A stretch of 64,000 nt of DNA, taken from Leifsonia sp. PS1209 (GTDB lineage Bacteria > Actinomycetota > Actinomycetes > Actinomycetales > Microbacteriaceae). Made by a program: the position numbers and the translations under genes. The stretch is taken from NCBI RefSeq assembly GCF_012317045.1, contig NZ_CP051154.1:1674001-1738000 (forward strand), in the 5' to 3' direction. Shown in pieces: positions 48,335-57,461 of the stretch. Numbering within the stretch: the stretch's first letter is position 1; every line of letters begins with the position of its first letter. The notes under the pieces are model-generated. The model was not told the origin of the DNA and ran no database searches. It worked only from the letters and a program-made list of their open reading frames with translations.

Positions 48335-49096
48335 TCAGGCGACCCAGCCGGAGAACCGCGCGAGGAACTCGCGGGTGCGCTGCTCGCGCGGCGCGCCGAA
48401 CAGTTCCGACGGCGACCCCTGCTCGGCGATCACGCCCGCGTCGAGGAACACCACGCGGTCTGCGACGTCGCGCGCGAACGCCATCTCGTGCGTCGCCATG
48501 ACGATGGTCGTGCCGGACGCCTTCAGGTCGCGCACCAGTTCCAGCACCTCGCCGACCAGTTCGGGATCGAGGGCGCTGGTGACCTCGTCGAGCAGTAGGA
48601 GCTCCGGGTCGGTCGCAATGGCGCGCACGATGGCGGCGCGCTGCTGCTGACCGCCGGAGAGCCGGTCCGGGAACTCCTTCGCCTTGTCGCCGAGGCCGAT
48701 CGCCGCCAGCAGTTCGTGCGCCTTCGCCTCCGCCGCCCTGCGCGGGATGCGGTGCACGCGGCGGCTGGCGAGCGTCACGTTGTCGAGCACGGACAGGTGC
48801 GGGAACAGGTTGTAGTGCTGGAACACCACGCCGATGCGGCCGCGTACCGCATCCATCCGGGTGCGGGGATCGCTGATGTCGTCCCCGACGAGGAAGATCT
48901 GCCCGTCGTCGATGGGCTCCAGGAGGTTGATCGTGCGCAGCAGCGTCGACTTGCCTGACCCGCTCGCGCCGATCAAAGCCACCACCTCGTGCCGGTGCAC
49001 GTCCAGGTCGATGCCGCGCAGCACCTCCGTGTCGCCGAACCGCTTGCGCAGCCCGGTCAGCCGGAGCACGGGCTCCGCGGTGTCCTGGTCGCTCAT
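48335..49096 (-). CDS. polar amino acid ABC transporter, ATP-binding protein
   Basis: A 253-residue ATPase of the PAAT (GlnQ/HisP) group. Walker A GASGSGKSTLLRTINLLE, Q-loop VVFQHYNLFPHLSVLDNVTL, signature LSGGQQQRAAIVRAIATDPE, Walker B LLLLDEVTSALDPELV and switch His in VMATHEMAFARD. It is the last gene of a minus-strand operon: binding protein, permease, ATPase. Its start overlaps the permease stop by 4 bp. It powers uptake of an amino acid whose identity depends on the binding protein. Confidence 0.93.
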   Translation of the reverse strand: MSDQDTAEPVLRLTGLRKRFGDTEVLRGIDLDVHRHEVVALIGASGSGKSTLLRTINLLEPIDDGQIFLVGDDISDPRTRMDAVRGRIGVVFQHYNLFPHLSVLDNVTLASRRVHRIPRRAAEAKAHELLAAIGLGDKAKEFPDRLSGGQQQRAAIVRAIATDPELLLLDEVTSALDPELVGEVLELVRDLKASGTTIVMATHEMAFARDVADRVVFLDAGVIAEQGSPSELFGAPREQRTREFLARFSGWVA

Positions 49097-49980
49097 ACGA
49101 CGCTCCCGATCTGCTCGCGCCTGCGCACCCGCGCCGAATACCAGTCGGTGAGCCGGATCATCGGAAGCGCCAGGACCACGAAGAGCAGCCCGGCGAGCAC
49201 GTACGGGGTGAAGTTGTATGTGGCGGCCGTCTCGATCTGCGCGGCGCGCACAGCATCCACTGCTCCCAGGATGGAGATGAGGCCGACGTCCTTCTGCATG
49301 GCGACGAAGTCGTTCATCAGCGCGGGCGTGACCTTGCGGACCGCCTGGGGCAGGATCACCAGCCGCAGGGTCTGGTAGTGGCTGAGGCCGAGGCCGCGGG
49401 CCGCCAGCCGCTGGGAGGGATGCACGGCCTCGATCCCGGCGCGGAACACCTCGGACACGTATGCCGAGTAGACCAGGATGAGCGCGATGGTGCCCCAGAA
49501 CTCGGCGGGCATGCGCGGGAAGACGCCGAGCCCGGGCAGGCCGAAGCCGACGAGGTACAGCACGATGATCAGCGGCATTCCGCGGAACAGGTCGGTGTAG
49601 CCCGCCGCCAGCGCGCGCAGCGGGAAGAAGATCGGCCCGCGCAGGGTGCGCGTCGTGGCGATCAGGATGCTCACGATCAGCACCCCGATCGCGGCGACGA
49701 TCAGCACCCGGATGTTGAGCAGCAGCCCCTCGAACACTCGCGGCCACGCCTGCACGGCCACGGCGGGGTCGAAGAAGGTCTGCTGCACGGCGGCCCAGCC
49801 GGGGGTGTTGATGACGAAGAACCAGGCGACGACGGCGACGACGATGGTGCTGGCGAGGCTGATCAGCACGGAGCGCGTCGTCTGCCTGCGCCGGAACGTG
49901 CGCCGGCCGAGCTCGACGGCGCTGGGCTGGTCGACGTCGCTGGGCTGCCCGGCGGCGCCCGGTTGCTGGATGGTGCTCAC
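49093..49980 (-). CDS. polar amino acid ABC transporter, permease
   Basis: A 295-residue membrane protein with a 35-residue cytoplasmic leader, one initial span (VLISLASTIVVAVVAWFFVI), a short external segment (WAAVQQTFFD), then the five-span HisM-type core. Family landmarks are LFRGMPLIIVLYLVGFGLPG and the ATPase-contacting EAA loop AARGLGLSHYQTLRLVILPQ. It is the single permease of the importer, so it probably works as a homodimer. It lies 25 bp after the binding-protein gene. Confidence 0.92.
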   Translation of the reverse strand: MSTIQQPGAAGQPSDVDQPSAVELGRRTFRRRQTTRSVLISLASTIVVAVVAWFFVINTPGWAAVQQTFFDPAVAVQAWPRVFEGLLLNIRVLIVAAIGVLIVSILIATTRTLRGPIFFPLRALAAGYTDLFRGMPLIIVLYLVGFGLPGLGVFPRMPAEFWGTIALILVYSAYVSEVFRAGIEAVHPSQRLAARGLGLSHYQTLRLVILPQAVRKVTPALMNDFVAMQKDVGLISILGAVDAVRAAQIETAATYNFTPYVLAGLLFVVLALPMIRLTDWYSARVRRREQIGSVV

Positions 49981-50005
49981 CCGTTGAACGTTAGCCGGTC
50001 GGCCG

Positions 50006-50854
50006 CTACTTCAGCACCGGGGCGTTGCCGTCGGTGGCGAGCCACTTGGCGGCCAGCGTGTCCAGGGTTCCGTCGGTGCGCAGCGCGTCGACCGCGGCCG
50101 TCACCTTCGTGGTGAGCGGGCTGCCCTTGGCGAGCACCAGACCGAACTGGTCGCCGTCCTGTCCGGACGCCTTCGGCAGCTGACCGACGATCTTCCCGTC
50201 CTTCAACTCGGCGTCGCGCAGGTAGAAGGCGGTCGGCAGGTCGACGACGATCGCATCCACCTGCTTGTTCTCCAGGGCGAGCTTGGCGTCGTCGTTGGAG
50301 TTGAACGCCTGCACGCCGCCGGAGGGCGCGATCTGCTTCTCCGCCGCCGTGAAGCTGGTGGTGGCCGACTGGGCGCCGATGGAGAGCTTCTTGAGGTCGG
50401 CGAGTGAGGTCGCCTTCGCCGCGGGGGAGGCGCCGGTGGTGACGACCACCTGCGTGGTCTCGTAGTACGGAGAGGAGAAGTCGACGGCCTTCTTGCGCTC
50501 GTCGGTGATGGAGAACTGCTGCAGGTTGAAGTCGAAGGTCTTCGGTCCGGGGGCGATGGCCTGGTCGAACGTGGTGCGCACCCAGGTGACGTCGGTCTTC
50601 GCGAAGCCGAGCTTGTCCGCGACCGCGTACGCGACGGCGGCCTCGAAGCCCTTGCCGGACTCCGGCTTGTCGTCGATCACCCACGGCGAGTATGCGGGCT
50701 CCGCCGTGGCGATGGTGAGCTTGCCGGGCGTGACGTACGCGTCGTCGGCCTTCGTGCTTGCCGAGCCGGTGGATCCGGAGCCGGACGCGCATCCGGTGAG
50801 GGCGAGCGCTGCGGCCGCGACGACGGCGGCGACGGTGAGGATGCGGCGGGACAT
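50006..50854 (-). CDS. amino acid ABC transporter, substrate-binding lipoprotein
   Basis: A 282-residue extracytoplasmic solute-binding protein (family 3). The signal peptide ILTVAAVVAAAALALTGCAS ends in a lipobox (LTGC), so it is a lipoprotein anchored to the outer face of the membrane. Binding lobe motifs: LTIATAEPAYSPWVIDDKPE, FDFNLQQFSITDERKKAVDF, SSPYYETTQVVVT and VDAIVVDLPTAFYL. I took ATG 50854 because the signal peptide starts there. First gene of the operon with the permease and ATPase. Ligand unknown; polar or basic amino acid expected. Confidence 0.92.
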   Translation of the reverse strand: MSRRILTVAAVVAAAALALTGCASGSGSTGSASTKADDAYVTPGKLTIATAEPAYSPWVIDDKPESGKGFEAAVAYAVADKLGFAKTDVTWVRTTFDQAIAPGPKTFDFNLQQFSITDERKKAVDFSSPYYETTQVVVTTGASPAAKATSLADLKKLSIGAQSATTSFTAAEKQIAPSGGVQAFNSNDDAKLALENKQVDAIVVDLPTAFYLRDAELKDGKIVGQLPKASGQDGDQFGLVLAKGSPLTTKVTAAVDALRTDGTLDTLAAKWLATDGNAPVLK

Positions 50855-50967
50855 GGCGACTCCGGGCTGTGATCGGGGGCGGGGTGCGTGCGGGTCTCTC
50901 AGCATGGCGCATCCTGCGCCGCGCGGGCAACGCGGCCGGTCACAGTGTTACGCCGGAGGCGCGGCGG

Positions 50968-51936
50968 TCAGTCGCCCAGCGCGTTCAGGATGGCGCGGGG
51001 CGGCGCGAAGAACGTGGTTCCCGTCGCCGCCGTGGAGAAGTCCAGGATGCGGTCGTAGCTGCCCTCCGGGTCTCCGACGAACATCCGCTGCAGCATCCGC
51101 TCGATCACCCACAGGGCGCGCGAGTACCCGATGAAGTACGTGCCGAACTCGCCGTGCCCGACCCGGCCGAACGGCATGTTGTCGCGCAGGATGTCGTGCT
51201 CGACGCCCGCCTCGTCGGTGATCGTGGCGAGGGTCTTGTGGGACTTCTGGCCGTACTCGGCGTCGTCCAGTTCCACGTTGTCGAGCTTGGTGCGGCCGAT
51301 CACCCCCTCCTGGGCCGGTGTCGGCAGTGCTCCCCACTTCGTGAGGTCGTGCAGGTACTTCTGCACCACGACGTAGCTGCCTCCTGCGAACTCGGGGTCC
51401 TCGTCTCCGACGAGCGTCGACGACGCCATCTCCCCGTCGGCGGGGTTCGCGGTGCCGTCCACGAATCCCAGCAGGTCGCGGGAGTCGAAGTAGCGGAAGC
51501 CGGTGACCTCGTCGACCACCTGGACGCTGTCGCCGAGGGCGCCCAGCAGCAGCCGCTCGAACTCGAAGGTGAAGTCGCCGCGCTCCGCCCTGATGTGGAA
51601 CAGCAGGTCGCCCGGGGTGGAAACGGCGGTGTGCACCGGTCCGCGGATCTCGGTGAACGGGTGCAGCTCGCGGGGGAGACCGCGCCCGGTGAGCCTCGTC
51701 CAGATGCCCGCGCCGATCGCGACGTTGCAGGAGAGGTGGGCGTTCAGGTCGCGGAAGCCGACCGTCTTGACCAGGCCGGACAGGTCGGAGAGCACGTCCT
51801 TCACCGTGGAGAAGGCCTCGTCGGAGTCCGCGACGGACACCACGAGGAAAACGGCGGAACGGGAGAGCGGGGCATCGACGCTCTGGGCGTCGATCGGGAC
51901 GCGCTGCCAGGCGTGGTCGCCGGTGTCGGAGGTCAT
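50968..51936 (-). CDS. DyP-type heme peroxidase
   Basis: A 322-residue dye-decolorising peroxidase. The distal-heme motif is GFVDGTANPADGE (GxxDG with the catalytic Asp), and the proximal His is in the region DEAGVEHDILRDNMPFGRVG with GTYFIGYSRALWVIERML downstream. No Tat or Sec signal peptide is visible, so it is cytoplasmic. There is no encapsulin gene beside it and no encapsulin-type C-terminal extension (it ends RAILNALGD). The gene diverges from the betaine importer. Start chosen at ATG 51936. Confidence 0.9.
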   Translation of the reverse strand: MTSDTGDHAWQRVPIDAQSVDAPLSRSAVFLVVSVADSDEAFSTVKDVLSDLSGLVKTVGFRDLNAHLSCNVAIGAGIWTRLTGRGLPRELHPFTEIRGPVHTAVSTPGDLLFHIRAERGDFTFEFERLLLGALGDSVQVVDEVTGFRYFDSRDLLGFVDGTANPADGEMASSTLVGDEDPEFAGGSYVVVQKYLHDLTKWGALPTPAQEGVIGRTKLDNVELDDAEYGQKSHKTLATITDEAGVEHDILRDNMPFGRVGHGEFGTYFIGYSRALWVIERMLQRMFVGDPEGSYDRILDFSTAATGTTFFAPPRAILNALGD

Positions 51937-52384
51937 GGGGAGAGTCTGCCGCACATCCCCGGTCCGCAGGAAGAGCGGCCGCACTCAGGTAACGGAAAGG
52001 TAACGATGGCAGGGCCCGAGTGATCCGCATCAGCACGCGGATGTCGGTGTATGCCGCCGACGGAATGTGCCGTGAAATGCAGAATCTCGATTGGCTTTCT
52101 GTACAAACACATTGATAACGTCGAGTCGCCCCGTTGGCCGTGACCGGCAGAAACGGGGCCGCAACAACCCAGCCCGCGTTCCGGGAATGAGGGGCCGAGG
52201 TGTACACCGGCCCCGCACGCCGGAGCGTACGGTCGGGCGGTGTGGGCGTGCCCCGATGGCGCGTCGGCAGCCGGTGATTCGCGGGTCGGACGATCCGCTT
52301 GAGTCGCCCAGCTGTTCACGCTGCCCACCCGGGCGCAATCACGGGCACGCACCAGGGCATCGGCGCGCGTGCCACGGAGGAAAA
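51937..52384. promoter_or_regulatory. intergenic region: DyP promoter side and long leader of the betaine importer
   Basis: This 448-bp region has no convincing gene. On the DyP side, two direct repeats AGGTAACGGA and AAGGTAACGA (51988-52007) are spaced 10 bp. A promoter for the importer is likely: TTGGCT (52091-52096), 17 bp, GATAAC (52114-52119). The resulting 260-nt leader contains hairpins GCCCCGTT/AACGGGGC (52128-52135 and 52152-52159) and GGGGCCG/CGGCCCC (52191-52197 and 52208-52214, with GGTGTACACC inside). I could not match it to a known riboswitch class. Confidence 0.5.
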
Positions 52385-53707
52385 GTGAGCGAATCTGCCG
52401 CCGTCGAAGCGCGCAATCTGTACAAAGTGTTCGGACGTAAACCCGGCGACGTCGTTCGCCGGCTGCAGGGCGGGGCGACCCGCGACGAGGTCGCAGGCTC
52501 GGGAACCGCAGCGGTGATCGACGCGAGCTTCTCCGTGCGCCCCGGCGAGATCTTCGTGGTCATGGGTCTGTCCGGTTCGGGCAAGTCCACGCTGATCCGC
52601 CTGCTGAACGGGCTCCTCGAGCCGACCGCCGGCGAGGTGGCGGTGATGGGCACGACGATCACGGGCCTGCCGCCCAAGAAGCTCCGGGATGTGCGGCAGA
52701 AGCACATCTCGATGGTGTTCCAGCACTTCGCCCTCCTCCCGCACCGCACCGTGCTCGACAACCTCGCATACGGCCTCGAAGTGCAGGGCGTTCCGATCGC
52801 GGAGCGCCGCGCCAAGGCGGAGACCGTGCTCGACCTCGTCGGGCTGTCCGGCTGGGGCGACAAGCTCCCCGGAGAGCTCTCCGGAGGTATGCAGCAGCGC
52901 GTCGGCCTCGGCAGGGCACTGGCGGCAGACACCGACGTGCTCCTGATGGACGAGGCGTTCTCCGCACTCGACCCGCTCATCCGGCGCGAGATGCAGGAGC
53001 AGCTGCTCGAACTGCAGAGCCAGCTCGGCAAGACCATCGTGTTCATCACCCACGACCTCAACGAGGCGATGTTCCTCGGGGACAGGATCGCGGTGATGCG
53101 CGACGGTCGCGTCGTGCAGATCGGAACGCCGGAGGAGATCCTCACCGACCCGGCCAACGACTACGTCGAGAGCTTCGTGCAGGATGTGGACCGTGCCCGC
53201 GTGCTGACGGCGGCGAGCGTGATGGAGCCCGTGCGCGCGCTCGTCACCGTGGCCGCTGGACCGCGCGCCGCGGTGCGCACCATGCGCGACCTGCAGACCT
53301 CCGCCGCCTTCGTGGTCGGCCACGGACGCCGCCTGCTCGGCGCCGTGCGCGACCGCGACGTGATGCGCCAGGTGCGCGACGGCCAGTCCGACCTCTCCGC
53401 GGTGATCGACGACGGCATCGCGTCCGTCTCCCGCGACGAGGTGCTGAGCGAGCTGGTCGAGCTGTCCGTCGGCAGCGACCTGCCGCTCGCGGTTGTCGAC
53501 GACAACCAGCGCCTTCTCGGCGTCATCCCGCGGGTGACCCTGCTCGCGGCGCTCGGCAACGTCACCAGCGAGACCACCGAGATCCCGATCATCGTCGAGC
53601 CCAGGGCGACCATCCCGGTCGACGTGATGAACCAGACACTGCTCGAGACCGCGCCGGGGGTCGGCGCGCGAGAAGGCGGAGAGCCTGAGCTCGAGGAGGT
53701 GCGCTGA
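52385..53707 (+). CDS. betaine/choline-type ABC transporter, ATP-binding protein with CBS domains
   Basis: A 440-residue ATPase of the ProV/OpuAA family. Walker A VMGLSGSGKSTLIRLLNGLL, Q-loop VFQHFALLPHRTVLDNLAYG, signature LSGGMQQRVGLGRALAADTD, Walker B LLMDEAFSALDPLIRREMQ and switch His in VFITHDLNEAMFLGDRI; two CBS modules follow from about residue 280 (RTMRDLQTSAAFVVGHGRRL onward), which in homologues sense ionic strength or c-di-AMP. The GTG start has GGAGGAAAA upstream. The permease gene overlaps the stop by one base. Confidence 0.93.
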   Translation: MSESAAVEARNLYKVFGRKPGDVVRRLQGGATRDEVAGSGTAAVIDASFSVRPGEIFVVMGLSGSGKSTLIRLLNGLLEPTAGEVAVMGTTITGLPPKKLRDVRQKHISMVFQHFALLPHRTVLDNLAYGLEVQGVPIAERRAKAETVLDLVGLSGWGDKLPGELSGGMQQRVGLGRALAADTDVLLMDEAFSALDPLIRREMQEQLLELQSQLGKTIVFITHDLNEAMFLGDRIAVMRDGRVVQIGTPEEILTDPANDYVESFVQDVDRARVLTAASVMEPVRALVTVAAGPRAAVRTMRDLQTSAAFVVGHGRRLLGAVRDRDVMRQVRDGQSDLSAVIDDGIASVSRDEVLSELVELSVGSDLPLAVVDDNQRLLGVIPRVTLLAALGNVTSETTEIPIIVEPRATIPVDVMNQTLLETAPGVGAREGGEPELEEVR

Positions 53708-55413
53708 TGGATGTACGACTTCCCCTCGGCGACTGGGCGACCAGCGCCGTCGACTTCGTCACCGAGTTCTTCGGCCCCGTGTTCGATGTGATCCGCACGG
53801 TCTTCACCGCGCTGTACACCGGGATGGACTGGCTGCTGCAGACGCCTCCGTTCTGGGGCATCATCCTGATCTTCGCGGTGCTCGCCGTCTGGCTGCGCGG
53901 CTGGGTGTTCGGTGCGGGAACGGTGGTCGGGCTGCTCGTCATCGCCGGGATCGACCAGTGGACGAACGCGATGGACACCCTCGCGCTCGTGCTCGTCGCC
54001 GCGGCCATCGCCGTCGCGCTGAGCGTCCCGCTCGGCATCCTGGCAGCGCGGTCGAAGACGGCGTCGGCGATCATCCGTCCCGTGCTCGACTTCATGCAGA
54101 CCATGCCGGCGTTCGTGTACCTCATCCCGGCCCTCATCCTGTTCCGGGTGGGTGTCGTGCCCGGCATCGTCGCGACGATCATCTTCGCGATGGCTCCCGG
54201 CGTGCGGCTCACGGAGCTGGGCATCCGCGGCGTCGACAGCGAGATCGTCGAGGCCGGGCGGGCGTTCGGCTCGTCGCCCCGGCGCATCCTCCGCCAGATC
54301 CAGTTGCCGCTCGCCATGCCGTCGATCCTCGCCGGGGTGAACCAGGTGATCATGCTGTCGCTCTCGATGGTCGTCATCGCCGGAATGGTCGGCGCAGGCG
54401 GTCTCGGCCGCGACATCGTCCAGGCGCTCAGCCGGGTGGATGTGGGCCTCGGCTTCGAGGCCGGACTCTCCGTGGTCATCATCGCGATCATCCTGGATCG
54501 GCTCACGGCCTCCGTGGGGGCGGCCCGCAAGCGGATGCCGAAGCGCGCGCTGGCGGCCCTCGGGGCAGCAGCCCTCGTGGCCGTCGGCGGCACCAGCATC
54601 GCCGCCGTCTCGCAGGCGGACGCGTCGAAGGGCGAGATCAAGGTCGCCGTCTTCAACGGCTGGCCGGAGGGCGAGGCGGTGTCCTACCTCTGGAAGCACG
54701 TGCTGGAGGAGAAGGGCTACGACGTGACGTTCGAGTACGCCGACGCCGGCCCAGCGTTCGCCGGTCTCAGCACGGGCGACTACGACGTGGCGTTCGACGG
54801 TTGGCTGCCCACCACGCACGAGGCGTACCTGAAGAAGTACGGAGACTCGCTCGTCGACCTCGGCGCCTGGAACAACGAGGCCAAGCTCACCATCGCGGTG
54901 AACAAGGACGCCCCCATCGACTCGCTCGACCAGCTCGCGGCGCACGCCGACGAGTTCGGCAACCGGCTGGTCGGCATCGAGCCGGGCGCCGGGCTCACCG
55001 AGGCGACGCAGAAGAAGGTCATCCCGGAGTACGGCCTCGGCGGTCTCGACTTCACGACGTCGTCGACCCCGGCGATGCTCGCCGAGCTGACCAGCGCGAT
55101 GAAGAGCAAGGACAACATCGCCGTCACCCTGTGGCGACCGCACTGGGCGTACGACCAGTTCGACCTGAAGGATCTGAAGGACCCGAAGAACACGCTCGGG
55201 ACGGCGGAATCCCTGCACTCGATCGCCAGCACGGACTTCGAGAAGAAGTACCCCGAGGTGGCCGGCTGGGTGAAGTCCTTCAAACTCGACTCGAAGCTTC
55301 TCTACTCGCTCGAGAACGACATGTTCAACGGCGCGAAGACGGACGACTACGACCCCATCGTCACGAAGTGGATGACGGAGCACCAGGAGTACGTCGACAC
55401 GCTCACGAAGTGA
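53707..55413 (+). CDS. betaine/choline-type ABC transporter, fused permease and substrate-binding protein
   Basis: A 568-residue fusion. Residues 1-280 are a ProW/OpuAB permease with the conserved GLxxxLxxxPxxxFLxPALILF-like region (MQTMPAFVYLIPALILFRVG) and EAA loop EAGRAFGSSPRRILRQIQLP. A further hydrophobic helix near residue 285-305 (ALAALGAAALVAVGGTSI) leads to an external OpuAC-type binding domain beginning EIKVAVFNGWPEGEAVSYLW, with aromatic-rich ligand-box parts such as DVAFDGWLPTTHEAYL and VTLWRPHWAYDQFDLKDL. Such fusions tether two binding domains to each transporter. With the CBS ATPase this forms a complete osmoprotectant importer. Confidence 0.93.
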   Translation: MDVRLPLGDWATSAVDFVTEFFGPVFDVIRTVFTALYTGMDWLLQTPPFWGIILIFAVLAVWLRGWVFGAGTVVGLLVIAGIDQWTNAMDTLALVLVAAAIAVALSVPLGILAARSKTASAIIRPVLDFMQTMPAFVYLIPALILFRVGVVPGIVATIIFAMAPGVRLTELGIRGVDSEIVEAGRAFGSSPRRILRQIQLPLAMPSILAGVNQVIMLSLSMVVIAGMVGAGGLGRDIVQALSRVDVGLGFEAGLSVVIIAIILDRLTASVGAARKRMPKRALAALGAAALVAVGGTSIAAVSQADASKGEIKVAVFNGWPEGEAVSYLWKHVLEEKGYDVTFEYADAGPAFAGLSTGDYDVAFDGWLPTTHEAYLKKYGDSLVDLGAWNNEAKLTIAVNKDAPIDSLDQLAAHADEFGNRLVGIEPGAGLTEATQKKVIPEYGLGGLDFTTSSTPAMLAELTSAMKSKDNIAVTLWRPHWAYDQFDLKDLKDPKNTLGTAESLHSIASTDFEKKYPEVAGWVKSFKLDSKLLYSLENDMFNGAKTDDYDPIVTKWMTEHQEYVDTLTK

Positions 55414-55436
55414 GCGCGACCTCGTACGCTGGAGGG

Positions 55437-56372
55437 ATGAGCTTTCCTCTCGCCCATCCCGTCGACACCACCAGGATCGACGCGGACACCATCGTCACGT
55501 ACCCGGACGGCGACCTGACCTCGACCGGCACTGTGCTCATCGCGCAGCCGGTCGGGGACGGCCGCACCGCGATCGTCCTCGACAGGACGGCGTTCCACGC
55601 CGTCGACCCGGTCTGGCCGGACCAGCCCGCCGATGACGGCACGCTGTCGGTGGACGGTGTCGTGCATCCCGTGGTCGGCGCGGTGGTCGGCGCGATCGAC
55701 GGAGAGAACCTGTTCGTGGGCGACGTCCCGGTGCGGACGGGCACGGAGGGCTGGGCGTTCGTCGTCTGCCATGTCGTGGAGGACGCGGACGGGCTCACCC
55801 CGGGCACGCCGGTGACCGTCACCGTCGACCCCGCTCTGCGCCGCGCGCTCTCCGCCGGGCACACCGGCTGCCACCTGGCGTCGCTGGCGCTCAACGCGGC
55901 GCTGGCCGGGCTGTGGAGCAAAGAGGTGCAGCTCGACGGCAGGGGCAGCCCCAACTTCGACCAGCTCGCGATTACCGAGTCGCGCATCCTGCCGGACGGC
56001 TCGCTCGACACGTACCGCATCGGCAAGAGCCTGCGGAAGAAGGGGTTCCAGGCCGCAGAGCTCGCCGGAGCGCTGGACACCGTGGAGGCCGCAGCCAACG
56101 AGCTGCTGGCCGGATGGCTGGCGACCGGAGCCGCGGTGTCGATCGCGCGCGACGGAGACGGCCTGGGGGAGCGGCGCACTTGGCGCTGCGACCTCCCGGA
56201 TGGCACCGTCGAGATCCCGTGCGGAGGAACGCACCTGCGCTCGCTCTCCGAACTGGCGTCGGTGACGGTCGACCTCGACCTCCACGAGATGGAAGGTGCG
56301 CTCGAACTCCGGATGCGCACCGCCGCGACACTCAGTGCGGCAGGAACGGCAGAGCCACCGCGAGCGCACTGA
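55437..56372 (+). CDS. AlaX-like editing domain protein (metal-dependent hydrolase)
   Basis: A 311-residue protein resembling alanyl-tRNA editing domains that deacylate mischarged tRNA-Ala. The zinc ligands appear as SAGHTGCHLASLALNAAL (HxxxH) and EIPCGGTHLRSLSEL (CxxxH), separated by about 110 residues as in AlaX. The N-terminal region (TIVTYPDGDLTSTGTVLIAQ and RTAIVLDRTAFHAVDPVWPD) fits the OB-like domain of AlaX proteins. It could act on a different aminoacyl-tRNA. Either GGAGGG or the TACGCT box 6 nt upstream fixes the ATG at 55437. The 3' end overlaps the convergent NERD gene by 41 bp. Confidence 0.82.
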   Translation: MSFPLAHPVDTTRIDADTIVTYPDGDLTSTGTVLIAQPVGDGRTAIVLDRTAFHAVDPVWPDQPADDGTLSVDGVVHPVVGAVVGAIDGENLFVGDVPVRTGTEGWAFVVCHVVEDADGLTPGTPVTVTVDPALRRALSAGHTGCHLASLALNAALAGLWSKEVQLDGRGSPNFDQLAITESRILPDGSLDTYRIGKSLRKKGFQAAELAGALDTVEAAANELLAGWLATGAAVSIARDGDGLGERRTWRCDLPDGTVEIPCGGTHLRSLSELASVTVDLDLHEMEGALELRMRTAATLSAAGTAEPPRAH

Positions 56373-57108
56373 GCGCGACCGCGAGCAGCCAGCCCAGCCG
56401 GACGACGCGCGCCGCCCTGTCCTCGCGGGCGATGGCGTCGAACCGCTCGACGGTGGCCGAGCCTGCGCCGGACGGGCCGTGTACCGCTCGCCAGGTGGCG
56501 GGGTCGTCGACGATGCGCACGATCGCATCCACGGTCGCCTTATCGACGCCGGCCGGACGCCGGGTGAGCCAGCGGTTCAGTCCGCCGGCGGCGAGCACGG
56601 CGACCCTGGCCGGCTGCTGACGCACGGTCAGCTTCTTCGCGCCCAGCACCGCGACCACGGCGTTCACCGGGGCGACCAGGCCCGCGGTGGCGAGTACCTG
56701 CCGGATGCGCGACGCCTCCAGCTCGGAGTTGCGCAGGTACGGCTTCTTCGCCCCGTTCACGAGCACGGCGCGCTCGCCGACCCACACCTCAGCACCCTGG
56801 TGGTTCTTGGTGTTCACGACGAACACGCCGCCGGGGCCGACGACGAGATGGTCGATGTCCGCATCCCCGTTTCCGACGGGCAGCGCGTGGAAGACGGTCC
56901 AGCCGTCCGGCAGGCGGTCGAGCATCGCCCCCACCTCGCGCTCGCCGAGCGCGCCGTCGAACCAGGGGCGGGTGCCGGCGCTGAGCGGGCGGACGCCGAA
57001 CGCGCGGGCGACGGCAGACCGGGGAGGGACGTCGCCGTGCAACCGGACGACCTGCTCCATCACCGCGTATCCGGCGACCCTGTCGCGCATCCGTCCACTG
57101 TTGTCCAC
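56332..57108 (-). CDS. NERD domain-containing membrane-anchored protein
   Basis: A 258-residue protein with a nuclease-related domain in the middle: GALGEREVGAMLDRLPDGW, then DADIDHLVVGPGGVFVVNTK, which shows the restriction-endonuclease-like E...D...(N/D)xK pattern. A C-terminal hydrophobic helix (VRLGWLLAVALSALAVALPF) would tether it to the membrane. NERD proteins are suspected DNA-processing enzymes, yet none has a well-defined task in this phylum. It overlaps the convergent editing-protein gene by 41 bp at the 3' end. Confidence 0.82.
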   Translation of the reverse strand: MDNSGRMRDRVAGYAVMEQVVRLHGDVPPRSAVARAFGVRPLSAGTRPWFDGALGEREVGAMLDRLPDGWTVFHALPVGNGDADIDHLVVGPGGVFVVNTKNHQGAEVWVGERAVLVNGAKKPYLRNSELEASRIRQVLATAGLVAPVNAVVAVLGAKKLTVRQQPARVAVLAAGGLNRWLTRRPAGVDKATVDAIVRIVDDPATWRAVHGPSGAGSATVERFDAIAREDRAARVVRLGWLLAVALSALAVALPFLPH

Positions 57109-57173
57109 CGCGCCACCGTACCGAGCGGATGGGAGCCCTTCCAGGCCCCCAACCAGGGCGCGCTCCGGACGGA

Positions 57174-57413
57174 CTACCCCTTGGTGAGGGGCAGCTCGTC
57201 GTCGCCGGGCAGTCGCTCTTCGAGCGAGGCGTTGTGCTCGGCGACGGCGTCGAGACGTTCCTCGTCGTTCGAGCCGAGTTCGGTGACGGCCTCGGTCAAC
57301 TCGTCGGCGTCGCGCGGCGCAGCGGGCTCCTGGCTCTGCTGGGTGTCCTGGCCGGTGGTTGTGTCCTGTCCGGTTGCATCGGGGCCGGTGGTGGGCTCAT
57401 CCTGATCGCTCAT
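57174..57413 (-). CDS. small acidic hypothetical protein
   Basis: A 79-residue, strongly acidic, probably disordered protein. The first 35 residues are Thr/Gln/Asp-rich (DEPTTGPDATGQDTTTGQDT), then one amphipathic helix (ELTEAVTELGSNDEERLDAV) and a tail LEERLPGDDELPLTKG. No cysteine, no membrane span. I do not recognise it. Codon usage is like neighbours. It diverges from the 87-residue protein gene with 48 bp between the starts. Confidence 0.55.
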   Translation of the reverse strand: MSDQDEPTTGPDATGQDTTTGQDTQQSQEPAAPRDADELTEAVTELGSNDEERLDAVAEHNASLEERLPGDDELPLTKG

Positions 57414-57461
57414 GCCGCGCACTGTACGCTCCCGTCGGATGCCGGGACTACACTGCCGCCC

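Noticed and set aside
50968..51936. Encapsulin cargo system with the DyP peroxidase
   Set aside because: No encapsulin shell gene is adjacent and the DyP C-terminus lacks a targeting extension.
52126..52384. ydaO-type (c-di-AMP) riboswitch
   Set aside because: The leader is structured, but I could not find the conserved ydaO core sequences, so the class is left open.
57109..57173. Small gene between the NERD protein and the 79-residue protein
   Set aside because: Too short, no start with ribosome site, no conserved pattern.
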